DNA from: Mucilaginibacter polytrichastri
Lineage (GTDB): Bacteria; Bacteroidota; Bacteroidia; Sphingobacteriales; Sphingobacteriaceae
DNA length: 64,000 nucleotides
Assembly (NCBI RefSeq): GCF_001911425.1
Contig: NZ_MPPL01000001.1
Coordinates: 3,241,273 to 3,305,272 of the forward strand
Direction of reading: 5' to 3'
Every line of letters begins with the position of its first letter. Position 1 is the first letter of the stretch. The position numbers and the translations under genes are program-made. A model generated the notes under the pieces. It ran no database searches. It was given only the letters and a program-made list of their open reading frames with translations, and had not been told where the DNA came from. Of the stretch, positions 8,684-18,585 are shown piece after piece.

Positions 8684-8720
8684 AAAAATGCCTTAAATGT
8701 ATCATTTAAGGCATTTTTTG
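8684..8720 (+). terminator. Terminator-like hairpin
   Basis: AAAAATGCCTTAAAT pairs with ATTTAAGGCATTTTTT around a short loop. The T-run follows on the plus strand and the A-run on the other side, so it could work in both directions. No gene upstream obviously needs it. Confidence 0.5.
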
Positions 8721-8794
8721 TTTTCAGAAGTCACCAAAATCACCCAATAAATTGCATACTCCAGGTCATCACAGATGATTCAATATTAGGCAGC

Positions 8795-9016
8795 ATATAT
8801 AAAATCAGGGGCATAAAAATAATGTTTGATTTTGATCTTGCCTCGCTCTATGAAACTGAAAATAGAGCATTAAAACAAGCTGTAAAACGTAATATCTTAT
8901 GCTTTCCAGATGATTTTATGTTTCAACTAACAAAAGCAGAATGGCAGGGAAAGGTTGTGGGACTAAGTCAGCAATTATTCCCCCCAATTAATTTAGAATT
9001 AAACTTTTATTTGTAG
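8795..9016 (+). pseudogene. Remnant of an ORF6N-domain protein
   Basis: Read in frame through 8822, the sequence gives [20 protein letters not shown], then [14 protein letters not shown] and [15 protein letters not shown]. This is the ORF6N domain (phage and mobile-element DNA-binding module, normally with IRGQKVMLDFDLAELYGV). The frame stays open upstream but has no ATG at the expected N-terminus. After KAEWQ the similarity stops, and the protein ends within 25 residues at 9016. Both ends are therefore lost. It supports a mobile-element history for this region. A short functional protein from the ATG at 8822 is possible but unlikely. Confidence 0.6.
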
Positions 9017-9044
9017 GTTTGATACGGCCAGACCGAAATCATAA

Positions 9045-11672
9045 ATGTATTTAAGAAATTCATTCTTTTCTTTTTTCTTTTGTCTTGCATTTATATTTCC
9101 TTCAAAAGCACAAATCTTTTATGAGATAAAAGGTCAATTGATTGATACGGCAGGCAAAGCCTCAAAAGGTGAAGTAATAAACTTGGTCGACGGAAAAGAC
9201 ACATCCAGTAATCAAACCGACTCACATGGTTATTTCCATTTTAATCATGTTAAATCAACTAAATTTCATTTCGAGGTAAGGAAGATGCTTTATGGCGATG
9301 TCGGCTTTATCATTCAAGATACCGCTGGCAGGCATATTATAAAATTATCGCCGATAATTTTGAAAATGCATGCCAATATGCTTAAAGAGGTAATAATCAG
9401 GGCAAAGCCTATACCTGTCAAATATAAAAAAGATACCATTGAATTCGATGCCAGTGCATACCGGGTAAATAAAGGGGCGCGCTTACAAGCACTACTTAAA
9501 ATGTTGCCGGGCTTAAAGATAAACGAGGAAGGGAATTTCGTATTTCAAAGTGAGATTGTCAATAAAATCAAGGTCAATGGGAAGGAGTTTTTTAGCGGAG
9601 ATATTAACGCACTTGCCGCTCAGCTACCGGCCGAAATTTTTAATAAGATACAACTGATCGACGATTATGGGACATTGGGCAATTTTACAGGTATAAAAAC
9701 AGGCGAAACCCAAAAAACCCTCAACATCACGACTAAAGACGGCATCAATTCCGGTTCTTTTGGCAACTTCTCCCTGAACGGCGGATCTGACGACCGGCGC
9801 GGTCTGTCCGGTAATGGCAATCTGTGGCGCGACATGCTGCAAACGTCTATAGGCGGAAATCTGAATCTTGCGGAGAATAGAGAAGGAATCAACACCGGTA
9901 GCAATGCAGTTTTATCTTACAGAAACCCCATAACCGAACATCTTAATCTGAGCACCGCCTTAAATTACAGTAAAATGCATAACAATTGGGGCATAACATC
10001 CAACAGTGAAATGGTTAATGACCAGGGTAACATTGATAATAGTCAGAACAGCTTAAATGATGAAACAGGTAAGAGTACCATATTGAAGGCAAATCTTGAC
10101 TATCGTCCCGATCCGGATAATTTCGTCATCATATCGCCCGTGTTTCAATATCACGTGCGGAACATGACCAGCCAATTGGCTTCCCGTCAGCAAGGCTTGA
10201 TCAATCAGGAACTTCGAAGTAATGATTTGATCACCTCCAATGACCGCAGTGAAGACATTTCCATACTTGCCGGACACAACTTTAAAAGACTTGGAATATT
10301 GATGGACATGTCTTTACAAATTAGTCAAAATAATAGCGGCTCACTGGAGAATAGAATAGATACGATTCACTACTTTGGCTCCCAAAAGATTGATTCCTTG
10401 TCAAATTTACAACTGTTAGCCACCAATAAGTCAACACGGATTAATTATAAACTCTCTGCCAGTAAATTACTCAGCGCCAATAGTAAATTAGACCTTGTTT
10501 ATAGTTATTTGAAATGGGATCAAAATAGTTCTTTAGTAACAGAAAAGTCTGACCGGGGAGTGCCGACCGAAGTAGATTCGCTTAGCCAGGCTTACCAGTC
10601 TGTAATCGTTACCCAAAACTTAAATTTTAGTTATAACTATAACAGCGGCAAGCTAAGTGCCAGCGTAGGAGCTGTTCTGCAGCCCGGTTCGATTACTTTT
10701 TCACTTGATGACCAAATCGCAAAATCAAGAAATACCTATTTTAATATAGCCCCGCTCATGAAAGTTAACTATCTGTTTTCGGAAAGTTCTTCATTGGAAA
10801 TTAAATCTTTCAGCGACATTATTTTTCCCACAACCGATCAGTTAAGGCCGGTAGCGGACGTTAGAAATCCCCAAAACACTGTCGTGGGCAATCCTGATTT
10901 AAAGCCTGCGGTTAATCAATCAATCAATGTCAAGTATAATTTCTTCAATCAAAAGCATAATCAGAATTTGTCGTTAAGAGCCGGTGCGACTTTGATTAAA
11001 AATCAGGTCGTCAGCAATATCCTTTTTATCAATGATACCTTGAATAACCTGAAACAAGTAACTCACTATCTTAACACCAACGGAACGTACAATATTTCCA
11101 TAGGCTATAATTTTACTGCTCCACTTACAACCATTGGAAAACAGGCATTAAATCTCGATCTGGATGGTAACTCGGTGTTAAGAAAAAATATATTCTACTC
11201 CGAGGGTATTAAAAATCAGGGCCGGATAACGAATATCGATCAGTCGGTTCGAATCTGGATCAACCTAGCCAATCTTTCCCTAAGCAGTTCTGTCACCTAT
11301 AATTATTATCACACGCTTTATAACCAAACGTCACAGATTGCTGGTAACGTGAATACCTTTCTCTATCGTTTAAGAAGCCAGGTGGAAATAGCAAAGAATT
11401 TCTCCCTGAATTGTGATGCCAGTAAACAGGTTATTTACGGCATTTCCTCCGCTGTCAATACAGATCATCTGATCATCAATGCAGGTCTGGCACAGCAATT
11501 TTTCAAAAACAGACTTACACTAAGTTTTCAGGTCAATGATTTATTTAACCAAGGAAATAATTTGCAGTACTATGCTGATAATAATACAACGACTGATGTT
11601 ACCAGAAAAAGCATTACCCGTTTCGTACTTTTAACTTTAAGCACCACGTTAGAGAAATTTAGCAAAAGATAA
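9045..11672 (+). CDS. Outer-membrane beta-barrel protein, TonB-receptor-like
   Basis: 875 residues. A signal peptide (about 1-22, ending PSKAQ) is followed by a carboxypeptidase-regulatory-like beta domain (about 25-110, GQLIDTAGKASKGEV, DSHGYFHF). A plug-like region follows, containing IKVNGKEFFSGDINAL and LPAEIFNKIQLID. A long series of alternating, Asn- and Ser-rich beta strands runs to the C-terminus. This is the outer membrane beta-barrel family typical of Bacteroidota, related to TonB-dependent receptors. The ligand is unknown, and there is no SusD partner. The next gene, 323 bp away, encodes a secreted lectin with its own promoter. Confidence 0.8.
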   Translation: MYLRNSFFSFFFCLAFIFPSKAQIFYEIKGQLIDTAGKASKGEVINLVDGKDTSSNQTDSHGYFHFNHVKSTKFHFEVRKMLYGDVGFIIQDTAGRHIIKLSPIILKMHANMLKEVIIRAKPIPVKYKKDTIEFDASAYRVNKGARLQALLKMLPGLKINEEGNFVFQSEIVNKIKVNGKEFFSGDINALAAQLPAEIFNKIQLIDDYGTLGNFTGIKTGETQKTLNITTKDGINSGSFGNFSLNGGSDDRRGLSGNGNLWRDMLQTSIGGNLNLAENREGINTGSNAVLSYRNPITEHLNLSTALNYSKMHNNWGITSNSEMVNDQGNIDNSQNSLNDETGKSTILKANLDYRPDPDNFVIISPVFQYHVRNMTSQLASRQQGLINQELRSNDLITSNDRSEDISILAGHNFKRLGILMDMSLQISQNNSGSLENRIDTIHYFGSQKIDSLSNLQLLATNKSTRINYKLSASKLLSANSKLDLVYSYLKWDQNSSLVTEKSDRGVPTEVDSLSQAYQSVIVTQNLNFSYNYNSGKLSASVGAVLQPGSITFSLDDQIAKSRNTYFNIAPLMKVNYLFSESSSLEIKSFSDIIFPTTDQLRPVADVRNPQNTVVGNPDLKPAVNQSINVKYNFFNQKHNQNLSLRAGATLIKNQVVSNILFINDTLNNLKQVTHYLNTNGTYNISIGYNFTAPLTTIGKQALNLDLDGNSVLRKNIFYSEGIKNQGRITNIDQSVRIWINLANLSLSSSVTYNYYHTLYNQTSQIAGNVNTFLYRLRSQVEIAKNFSLNCDASKQVIYGISSAVNTDHLIINAGLAQQFFKNRLTLSFQVNDLFNQGNNLQYYADNNTTTDVTRKSITRFVLLTLSTTLEKFSKR

Positions 11673-11927
11673 AGATTTAATTGTTTTGGTGGTTTTAATC
11701 AGCGTGTTATCGCGTCGGGTACACGCGATCTTCACAAAGGGCAGTTCCGGATTTTTAGCTAAAATCCAGGCAACCTCATTTTAACGATAAGGCCGATCTT
11801 AAAAATGGCATAATGTATGGATAGTTGATCTGAGTTATCTGGAAACCATGTTATGAAAATGCTTAAAGCAATTGTTTACAGCGCAATTATTTAATTGAAA
11901 TTTTACAAAAAATTATTTTCTGACATC

Positions 11928-11957
11928 TTGCTTTTCTAAATGATATAGTTAAATTTG
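11928..11957 (+). promoter_or_regulatory. Promoter of the lectin gene
   Basis: TTG (11928-11930) and TAAATTTG (11950-11957) are 19 nt apart, a textbook Bacteroidota promoter. The leader to the ATG at 11996 is about 32 nt and contains an A/T-rich stretch. The rest of the 323-bp gap upstream shows nothing else I can name. Confidence 0.65.
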
Positions 11958-11995
11958 ATTATTCTAAATTAAATAATTAACCTAAAGTTATCAAA

Positions 11996-12490
11996 ATGAA
12001 AAAAATCGCATTACTTTTTGCGTTCGTATCTCTGATTTGCCTTAGCTTCAAATCAAATGCCCAAATTACTGTTCCTGGTACTACTGATGTGATCCAAGCT
12101 GGTGGCCGCATCGGGGTTAATGAACGGGTTTACTCCTCAAATCGCCAATACTTTTTAACTTACCAAGATGACTCCAACCTTTGCCTTTATAAGGTCGGTA
12201 TGTCACAGGCGTTATGGTCATCAGGCAGTGTTCACAGTGCGCCAATGTATGCGTTGTTCGATCAATACATGAACATCATAATTTATGCTGCCGGAGGTGA
12301 GATCTGGAGAACGAATGGTGGCGCTCAGGCAGCTATTCCTCCTGGTCCGGGCGGCCCTTATTTCTACTGGGTTGTACAGAATGACGGTAATTTTGTTGTT
12401 TATTATAATATCCCAGGCTTCCCGGCTGACTCTAAAAGCACAAATACGGCAGGTGGTGTGGTAACCAAGCATAATCACCAAATTCGATAA
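11996..12490 (+). CDS. Secreted bulb-type (GNA-like) mannose-binding lectin domain protein
   Basis: 164 residues. The signal peptide (1-22, ending SNA before Q) is followed by a single beta-prism II lectin domain. The diagnostic QxDxNxVxY carbohydrate site appears as QDDSNLCLY (about 57-65) and QNDGNFVVY (about 128-136). A middle repeat, FDQYMNIIIY, has lost the Gln-x-Asp pair. Monocot lectins have three such repeats per domain, so the layout fits one domain with two intact sites and one degenerate site. It would bind mannose-type glycans outside the cell. It has its own promoter and a very strong terminator, so it is a free-standing secreted lectin. Mature size is about 15 kDa with no visible enzyme domain. 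Confidence 0.8.
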   Translation: MKKIALLFAFVSLICLSFKSNAQITVPGTTDVIQAGGRIGVNERVYSSNRQYFLTYQDDSNLCLYKVGMSQALWSSGSVHSAPMYALFDQYMNIIIYAAGGEIWRTNGGAQAAIPPGPGGPYFYWVVQNDGNFVVYYNIPGFPADSKSTNTAGGVVTKHNHQIR

Positions 12491-12505
12491 CTATTTGTCT
12501 AAAAC

Positions 12506-12564
12506 ATTTAATGAAAAAAATAAACCCGGTTATTAAATGACCGGGTTTATTTTTTTCATTAAAT
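12506..12564 (+). terminator. 25-bp perfect hairpin terminator after the lectin gene
   Basis: 12506-12530 pairs perfectly with 12540-12564 around a 9-nt loop. The core is ACCCGGT/ACCGGGT and the arms contain T-runs on either strand, so it should stop transcription in both directions. From 12565 to 12897 I see nothing else. Confidence 0.75.
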
Positions 12565-12897
12565 TAATTTAAGGGTGGAGGTCAACCCTGTGGCATTCAT
12601 AAAACAAACCGGAAACTAGGTAATGAAAACAATATTGCGATAAAAGCGACATAACTTTTGTTTCTGAGTGTTTGGTAGTACCTTATTGAATCAACGATCC
12701 AAATCCAAAGTGTTTCAAATTATTGAATAGATCTTTCGAAAGTGTAAGTATAGCTCACTTTATCGCAAAGCAGCCTGTTGGCGGCCAACCCGTTTTTTTT
12801 CAGTGTATGGATATAAATTAGGTCATCAAAGTGGTATTTTTATTAACTTTTAAAGCTTCTGTTATGAGCACAAATGTTGGTATGCTATGACTAAATA

Positions 12898-14469
12898 CTA
12901 TTTTTTGCTTTTATTGATAAGCTTATAAATGTCGAGCCTCCGATCTTTTAGATTCCTTACCGCCCCGAAACTATGCAGTTCCTTTAAGAGATCAACATCT
13001 ACATCAGCAATAAGTGTTGTTTCGGTATTGGGGGTAGCTTCGGCCTTAATACCATTACTCGGAAAAGAAAAATCAGAAGGAGTAAAGACTGCAGACTGCG
13101 CATATTGAATATCCATATTATGAACTTTAGGTAAATTGCCTACACTACCTGCAATTGCCACATAACATTCATTTTCAATAGCCCTGGCTTGCGCACAGCT
13201 ACGTACACGGGTATAACCATTTTGCGTATCTGTCATAAAGGGAACGAATAAGATCTGCATTCCTTCCTCGGCCAGTAAACGAGGTAGTTCCGGGAACTCG
13301 ACATCATAACAAATTAAAATACCGATTTTGCCACAGTCTGTATCGTAGGTTGAAATGGTATCACCGCCAACCATGCCCCAGGCACTTTGCTCAGCCGGCG
13401 TCAGGTGTATCTTCCGGTACATCTCATAAGAGCCATCTCTGCGACACAGGTAACCTACATTCTGCAACACACCATCTTCCATAAACGGCATGCTCCCTGT
13501 TATGATATTGATGTTATAGCTAATTGCGTACTCCATAAACTTATCACGAAGCGGTATGGTAAAATTTGCAATCTCGCGCATGGCATCTGCACCACTCAGG
13601 TGGTTATAGGCTGTCATCAGGGGGGCGTTAAACAATTCTGGAAATAAAACAAAATCACTCTGATAATCACTGATCACATCTACGAAAAATTCAATTTGTT
13701 CGCAAAGAGACTCCATATTAGGGAAAGGCCTCATTTGCCATTGAACCAGTCCTAACCGGATAATGGATTTTTTGGAATTAATATGCGCAGCCTCTTCATT
13801 ATAATAAATATTGTTCCATTCCAATAACGAAGCATATTCAAGCGACTGGGTATCGCCAGGCAAGTAGCCTTTTAAAATTTTGCGGACGTGAAAATCATTT
13901 GCCAGCTGAAAAGACAAAGTCGGATCATGTATTTCTTTACCCTTAACTTTTTCCAAATAGGCTTTTGGGGTCAGCTTATCTGCATAGTTTTTATACTTCG
14001 GAATACGTCCTCCTGCAATAATAGCCCGCAGGTTGTGCCTTTCGCATATCTCTTTACGTGCATCGTACAAGCGCCGCCCGATACGCATGCCCCGGAAATC
14101 CGGATGTACAAAAAAATCTATACCATAGAGTACATCACCTTTTTCATCATAAGTTGAAAAAGTGTAATTACCGGTAATTTGGGCATACGTATGTTTATCA
14201 CCAAACTTTTCATAATCAACAATGAGGGAAAGGGCGCAACCAGCAATGTGTCCATTGACCAGGATGCAGATCTGCCCTTCCGGAAACAGCTCAACTAATT
14301 TGCTAATGTGGCTCTCGCCCCAAGTAGATGCTCCTTCCCATTCTGAATAAGCTTCTACCATCGATGCTTTCAGGCCCAGGTAATCATACTTGGTGAGGGT
14401 GCGCAGCTCAATTTTGAGGTCTTCGTTTTTTGTCTCTTTTTCCATTTTGTGTTTTGTCCGAAGGCTCAT
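12898..14469 (-). CDS. GNAT acetyltransferase fused to a nitrilase-type amidohydrolase
   Basis: 523 residues (an alternative start at 14445, MEKETKN, is also plausible). Residues about 20-200 form a GNAT fold, with the acetyl-CoA loop in VHPDFRGMRIGRRLYDARKE. Residues about 235-515 form a carbon-nitrogen hydrolase with the complete Glu-Lys-Cys triad: E278 in LFPELF, K353 in YRKIHLTP and C387 in GILICYDVEFPE. This two-domain arrangement recurs in Bacteroidota and other bacteria and is annotated as a bifunctional N-acetyltransferase/amidohydrolase. The physiological substrate is not known. The gene stands alone on the minus strand inside the accessory region. Confidence 0.85.
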   Translation of the reverse strand: MSLRTKHKMEKETKNEDLKIELRTLTKYDYLGLKASMVEAYSEWEGASTWGESHISKLVELFPEGQICILVNGHIAGCALSLIVDYEKFGDKHTYAQITGNYTFSTYDEKGDVLYGIDFFVHPDFRGMRIGRRLYDARKEICERHNLRAIIAGGRIPKYKNYADKLTPKAYLEKVKGKEIHDPTLSFQLANDFHVRKILKGYLPGDTQSLEYASLLEWNNIYYNEEAAHINSKKSIIRLGLVQWQMRPFPNMESLCEQIEFFVDVISDYQSDFVLFPELFNAPLMTAYNHLSGADAMREIANFTIPLRDKFMEYAISYNINIITGSMPFMEDGVLQNVGYLCRRDGSYEMYRKIHLTPAEQSAWGMVGGDTISTYDTDCGKIGILICYDVEFPELPRLLAEEGMQILFVPFMTDTQNGYTRVRSCAQARAIENECYVAIAGSVGNLPKVHNMDIQYAQSAVFTPSDFSFPSNGIKAEATPNTETTLIADVDVDLLKELHSFGAVRNLKDRRLDIYKLINKSKK

Positions 14470-15406
14470 TGTTATACCTTGTCTACAAATAAAGGCTTTA
14501 TAACGTTAAAAGTTTTATTGCCTTATTGAATTCATTTGCTTACACGTAACTATTTTACATCCTTATTGCTGCCTGCTGGCATAGATGCATGCTAATGACA
14601 CACGTCCAGAAATCTATAAATCCCCCGATAGCAACGGGTATGGATGTTGCTCAGAAGCGGTGTTATTTGGCTTTTTGTTCCATCTGTTCGATGATCTTAT
14701 AATTACGAGGATAATAAACAATGCAAAGTGCATAGCCATTCCGATATTAGTCTATTCTTTAATATACTGTGACTGAAGGCAGTAACAAACAATAATCGCG
14801 ACTGCTTTTATATTAAGCATTTGGTTATCAATACAAATAGATACAATTTAATTAATCCTATAGATTTAGTAGAATTAATTGTAGCTTTGTCAAGGTTTGT
14901 TGCACAGATCAACACTAGGCATGTAATAATATTCTATTGAAAGCGGATAATGTGATCAATGTAATAACAATTAGTCACAAGAATTTATTAGGATGCTTAG
15001 TACTTATATAATTTATAATTGTGTTATCGAAATTTCCATACATGATTAGCAGCTTACAAACCGGATAATATATATAATAAATGATTAATATACTGGATGG
15101 TCTGATAAGCCTATCCATAAACAATAATGAAAACGAACGCCTACCCCCACCAACGTAAAAACATATCACACCAGAAATCTTATATCCTGGGATATAAATG
15201 TTATGCGTCATTTTCACATCTGAGCATCTTACGATGTTGTTGCTGATCCCGCCGATAATCTTTTAGTTAATACCCGCTTAAGGCTGGCGCCCCGCTTAGG
15301 TTATCACCAATAAATCATTTTTTTAATAAAACATACTTACCCGGAGAGCCCTAAATACGCTCATCCCACTATTGTATGCTTTATAAATCTGCTAAAAATT
15401 AAAACT
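14470..15406. other. 937-bp intergenic region
   Basis: Two short open frames (14585-14776 plus, 14975-15217 minus) have no domain, signal or codon pattern that suggests a gene. The region is A/T-rich and precedes the SusC gene, whose promoter must be here. I could not place it with confidence. Confidence 0.5.
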
Positions 15407-18400
15407 ATGCTAAAAATTTACAAATTCATAATGGCATTTGCGTTGCCATTAATTTTCGCTCAAACGCTTTACGCACAGTCTGTGGTGGTAAGTGGAGTTA
15501 TTACATCCAAGTCAGACGGACTTCCATTACCAGGCGTTAGTATATTGATAAAGGGAACTACCACGGGTACCCAAACAGATATCGATGGTAAGTTTACCTT
15601 ACATCCCCACATTAACGATGTTATCAGGGTATCATTCACCGGTCTTTCCACGCAGGAAATCACTATAAAACAAGCAGAAACTAATTTACAAATTGCATTG
15701 CTGGATGGGCAGAATGCACTTAACGAGGTGGTTGTAACGGCACTTAACATCTCTAAAGACAAAAAGTCGTTAGGGTATACCGTGCAGGGCTTAAAATCTA
15801 AGGATATATCCGAAGCTAAAGAAACCAACCTGGTTAATGCTTTAAGCGGTAAAATTGCAGGTGTAAACGTAACAAACAGTCAGGGCGATATGGGGTCATC
15901 ACGAATTGTTATTCGCGGTGAAACCTCTATTTCTGGTCCTAACCAGCCTCTATTTGTGGTTGATGGTGTACCTGTTGATAACAGCCAGTTTTTAGGCACA
16001 GGCGGTTCCAGAGATTTTGCTAACGGTGTAGCTGATATTAATTCGGAAGATATTGAGTCACTTACCGTACTCAAAGGACCAAATGCTGCTGCGCTTTACG
16101 GTTACAGGGCGGCAAACGGCGTTATATTAATTAAAACTAAAAATGGCAAAGGTTCTAAAGGTTTAGGCGTTACCATCAACTCAAATACCTCATTTTCAAA
16201 CATTCTGGGCTTGCCTAAATATCAAAACGAATATGGCCAGGGTTCAAATGGTAAATTTAGCTATGTTGACGGCAAAGGCGGAGGCGTTAATGATGGTATT
16301 GATGAAAGCTGGGGGCCGGCACTTAACGGGCAGCTGATACCTCAATTTAATTCAAATGGTGTGGCTGTGCCTTTTGTTGCGCATCCGGATAATGTACGCA
16401 GTTTCTTTAAAACAGGTGTTACTTTAAATAATGGAGTTTCGCTAGCAAGCTCTGGCGATAAATATGATTTTCGCCTGGGTTATAATAACCTTCATCAAAC
16501 CGGTGTAATTCCAAACTCAGAACAAGGCCGAAATTCATTTATACTGAATGCTACTTATAGAATTACACCCAAACTAACCTTAACAACTGTTGCCAATTAT
16601 ATTAAAGATGATGCAGCCAATTTACCAGGATCGGGCGGTAGAAGAGCTACCAGCACCATGTTACAGTTTACCTGGTTTGGCCGCCAGGTTGATGTAAGCC
16701 AGTTAAAAAACTACATAAATGCCAATGGCAACACCTTTAACTGGAACAACAGCTATTACAGCAACCCATACTTTATGGCTTATGAAAATACAGTTGGCCA
16801 GACAAAAAACCGATTTATAGGAAGCGCCGAATTAAACTACAAGATTATAGACGGCTTATCGGCAAACTTCCGCACGGGTACAGATTATTACAACGACCGC
16901 CGCAAGATAAAAATAGCTTACGGTACCAACGGTACACCCTATGGATCATACGAAGAAGATGCCTATGACGTTAGCGAAACTAATACCGAAGGCAGGTTGC
17001 AATACACCAAAAAATTAAATAAAGATTTCTCGATAGATGCTTTGCTGGGTGGTAACATACAAGCAAACTCTTTTGAAGAAAACGACCAAAAGGCACCTAA
17101 ACTGGCTGTTAGCGGTTTGTACACACTAAGCAATTCGCGCGACCCGCTGATCTCTTCAAATGTTTTCAGTAAATATAAAACGTATAGCTATTTCGCATCG
17201 GGCCAACTTGGTTTCAGAAACTATGCATTTTTAAATTTTACTGCCCGTAATGATTGGTCGTCTACCCTGCCAAAAGCAAGTTTATCTTACTTCTATCCTT
17301 CTGTTAACGGAAGTTTAGTATTATCAGAAGCCCTGGATATTAAAAGCAACGTGTTGAGTTATTTAAAACTGCGCGGCGGCTGGTCTAAAGTAGGTAAGCC
17401 AACTACGCCCTACCAGTTGATCAATACATACGACTTTACCGCTCCCTTCGGCACTAATCCGCAGCAAAGCGCTAACAGTACAGATCTTAATCCAAACTTA
17501 AAGCCAGAGACCACCACATCTGCAGAGGCCGGATTTGAAGCAGCCTTTTTTAATAACAGGATACGTTTAGATGCAACCATTTACAATACCAACACTATTA
17601 ACCAAATACTTAATGTTAATGTAAGCCAATCTACCGGCTATATCCAAAAACTTATTAACGGCGGTAAAATCAATAACAAAGGTTTAGAGGTACAATTAGG
17701 TTTAACCCCGGTAAAAGTTAAAGATTTTAGCTGGGATGTTAATGTAAATTATTCGCGCAACAAAAGTAAAGTTGTTTCATTGGATAACACGGCCAGTTTA
17801 CAAAGCTACCTGTTAGGCTCAGACGGTACAGTACAGGTATTGGCAGCAGTAGGCAAGCCTTATGGCTCTATTTACGGGCTTGACTTTCAACGCAATGCCA
17901 ACGGACAAGTTATTGTAAACGCAGATGGTACACCTGCTGTTAACCCTACCATACAATATTTAGGGAAATACACTCCAGACTGGCTGGGAAGTATTAATAA
18001 TAGCTTTACCTATAAGAACTTTAACTTAAGTGTACTGATAGATGCACACGTAGGCGGCTCGATCTATTCGGGAACCAATGCCACAGGCACTTATACGGGT
18101 ATCTTGGCATCAACCCTACCAGGTCGCGGTGCAAATAACGGTGGTATAGGTTATTATACAGTAGGTTCTACTAATATTGCAACAAACGCTTCGGCAGGCC
18201 CTAATGGCGAAACTGTTAATCACGATGGTATAATTTACAACGGCGTAAATGCCAATGGCAGCCAAAACACCACAATTATATCAGCACAGTCCTACTATAA
18301 ATCGCTTACCAATGCTGATGCGCCGTTTGTATACAATGCAACTTATGTAAAATTAAGAGAAATAAAATTAGGCTACGCGGTGCCTCAGAGATGGGCAAAA

Positions 18401-18580
18401 GCCATCGGTTTCCAGGCGGCCAGCTTTGCTGTAGTAGGCCGTAACTTATTGATTATTCATAAAAATGCGCCCAACATCGACCCGGAAACAGCATTTAATA
18501 CAGGTAATGGCCAGGGGCTTGAAGATCTTACTTTACCTACAGTGCGCAACATTGGTTTTAACATCAATCTTAAATTCTAA
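15407..18580 (+). CDS. SusC/RagA family TonB-linked outer-membrane transporter
   Basis: 1057 residues. The signal peptide (about 1-24) is followed by a carboxypeptidase-like domain (VSGVITSKSDGLPLPGVSI, GKFTL). The SusC plug signature comes next: ALNEVVVTALNISKDKKSLGY, then VNALSGKIAGVNV, IRGETSISGPNQPLFVVDG and ALYGYRAANGVILI. A large beta-barrel ends RNIGFNINLKF. There is no N-terminal STN domain, so it should not signal through a FecR. Together with the SusD five nucleotides downstream it forms a TonB-powered importer for a glycan, peptide or other large nutrient. No glycoside hydrolase is next to it, so the cargo is open. Confidence 0.92.
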   Translation: MLKIYKFIMAFALPLIFAQTLYAQSVVVSGVITSKSDGLPLPGVSILIKGTTTGTQTDIDGKFTLHPHINDVIRVSFTGLSTQEITIKQAETNLQIALLDGQNALNEVVVTALNISKDKKSLGYTVQGLKSKDISEAKETNLVNALSGKIAGVNVTNSQGDMGSSRIVIRGETSISGPNQPLFVVDGVPVDNSQFLGTGGSRDFANGVADINSEDIESLTVLKGPNAAALYGYRAANGVILIKTKNGKGSKGLGVTINSNTSFSNILGLPKYQNEYGQGSNGKFSYVDGKGGGVNDGIDESWGPALNGQLIPQFNSNGVAVPFVAHPDNVRSFFKTGVTLNNGVSLASSGDKYDFRLGYNNLHQTGVIPNSEQGRNSFILNATYRITPKLTLTTVANYIKDDAANLPGSGGRRATSTMLQFTWFGRQVDVSQLKNYINANGNTFNWNNSYYSNPYFMAYENTVGQTKNRFIGSAELNYKIIDGLSANFRTGTDYYNDRRKIKIAYGTNGTPYGSYEEDAYDVSETNTEGRLQYTKKLNKDFSIDALLGGNIQANSFEENDQKAPKLAVSGLYTLSNSRDPLISSNVFSKYKTYSYFASGQLGFRNYAFLNFTARNDWSSTLPKASLSYFYPSVNGSLVLSEALDIKSNVLSYLKLRGGWSKVGKPTTPYQLINTYDFTAPFGTNPQQSANSTDLNPNLKPETTTSAEAGFEAAFFNNRIRLDATIYNTNTINQILNVNVSQSTGYIQKLINGGKINNKGLEVQLGLTPVKVKDFSWDVNVNYSRNKSKVVSLDNTASLQSYLLGSDGTVQVLAAVGKPYGSIYGLDFQRNANGQVIVNADGTPAVNPTIQYLGKYTPDWLGSINNSFTYKNFNLSVLIDAHVGGSIYSGTNATGTYTGILASTLPGRGANNGGIGYYTVGSTNIATNASAGPNGETVNHDGIIYNGVNANGSQNTTIISAQSYYKSLTNADAPFVYNATYVKLREIKLGYAVPQRWAKAIGFQAASFAVVGRNLLIIHKNAPNIDPETAFNTGNGQGLEDLTLPTVRNIGFNINLKF

Positions 18581-18585
18581 TTATT

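Larger units (their letters stand above)
8085..9044. other. Intergenic region with a terminator and a phage-type gene remnant
   Basis: 960 bp without an intact gene. It holds a terminator-like hairpin at 8684-8718 and the ORF6N-domain remnant described separately. I recognise nothing in 8085-8680. Confidence 0.5.

Noticed and set aside
14585..14776. 63-residue plus-strand open frame
   Set aside because: No domain, signal, ribosome site or promoter; ends in low-complexity hydrophobic sequence typical of A/T-rich spacer.
14975..15217. 80-residue minus-strand open frame
   Set aside because: Low-complexity Ile/Tyr-rich translation of A/T-rich DNA with no supporting signal.
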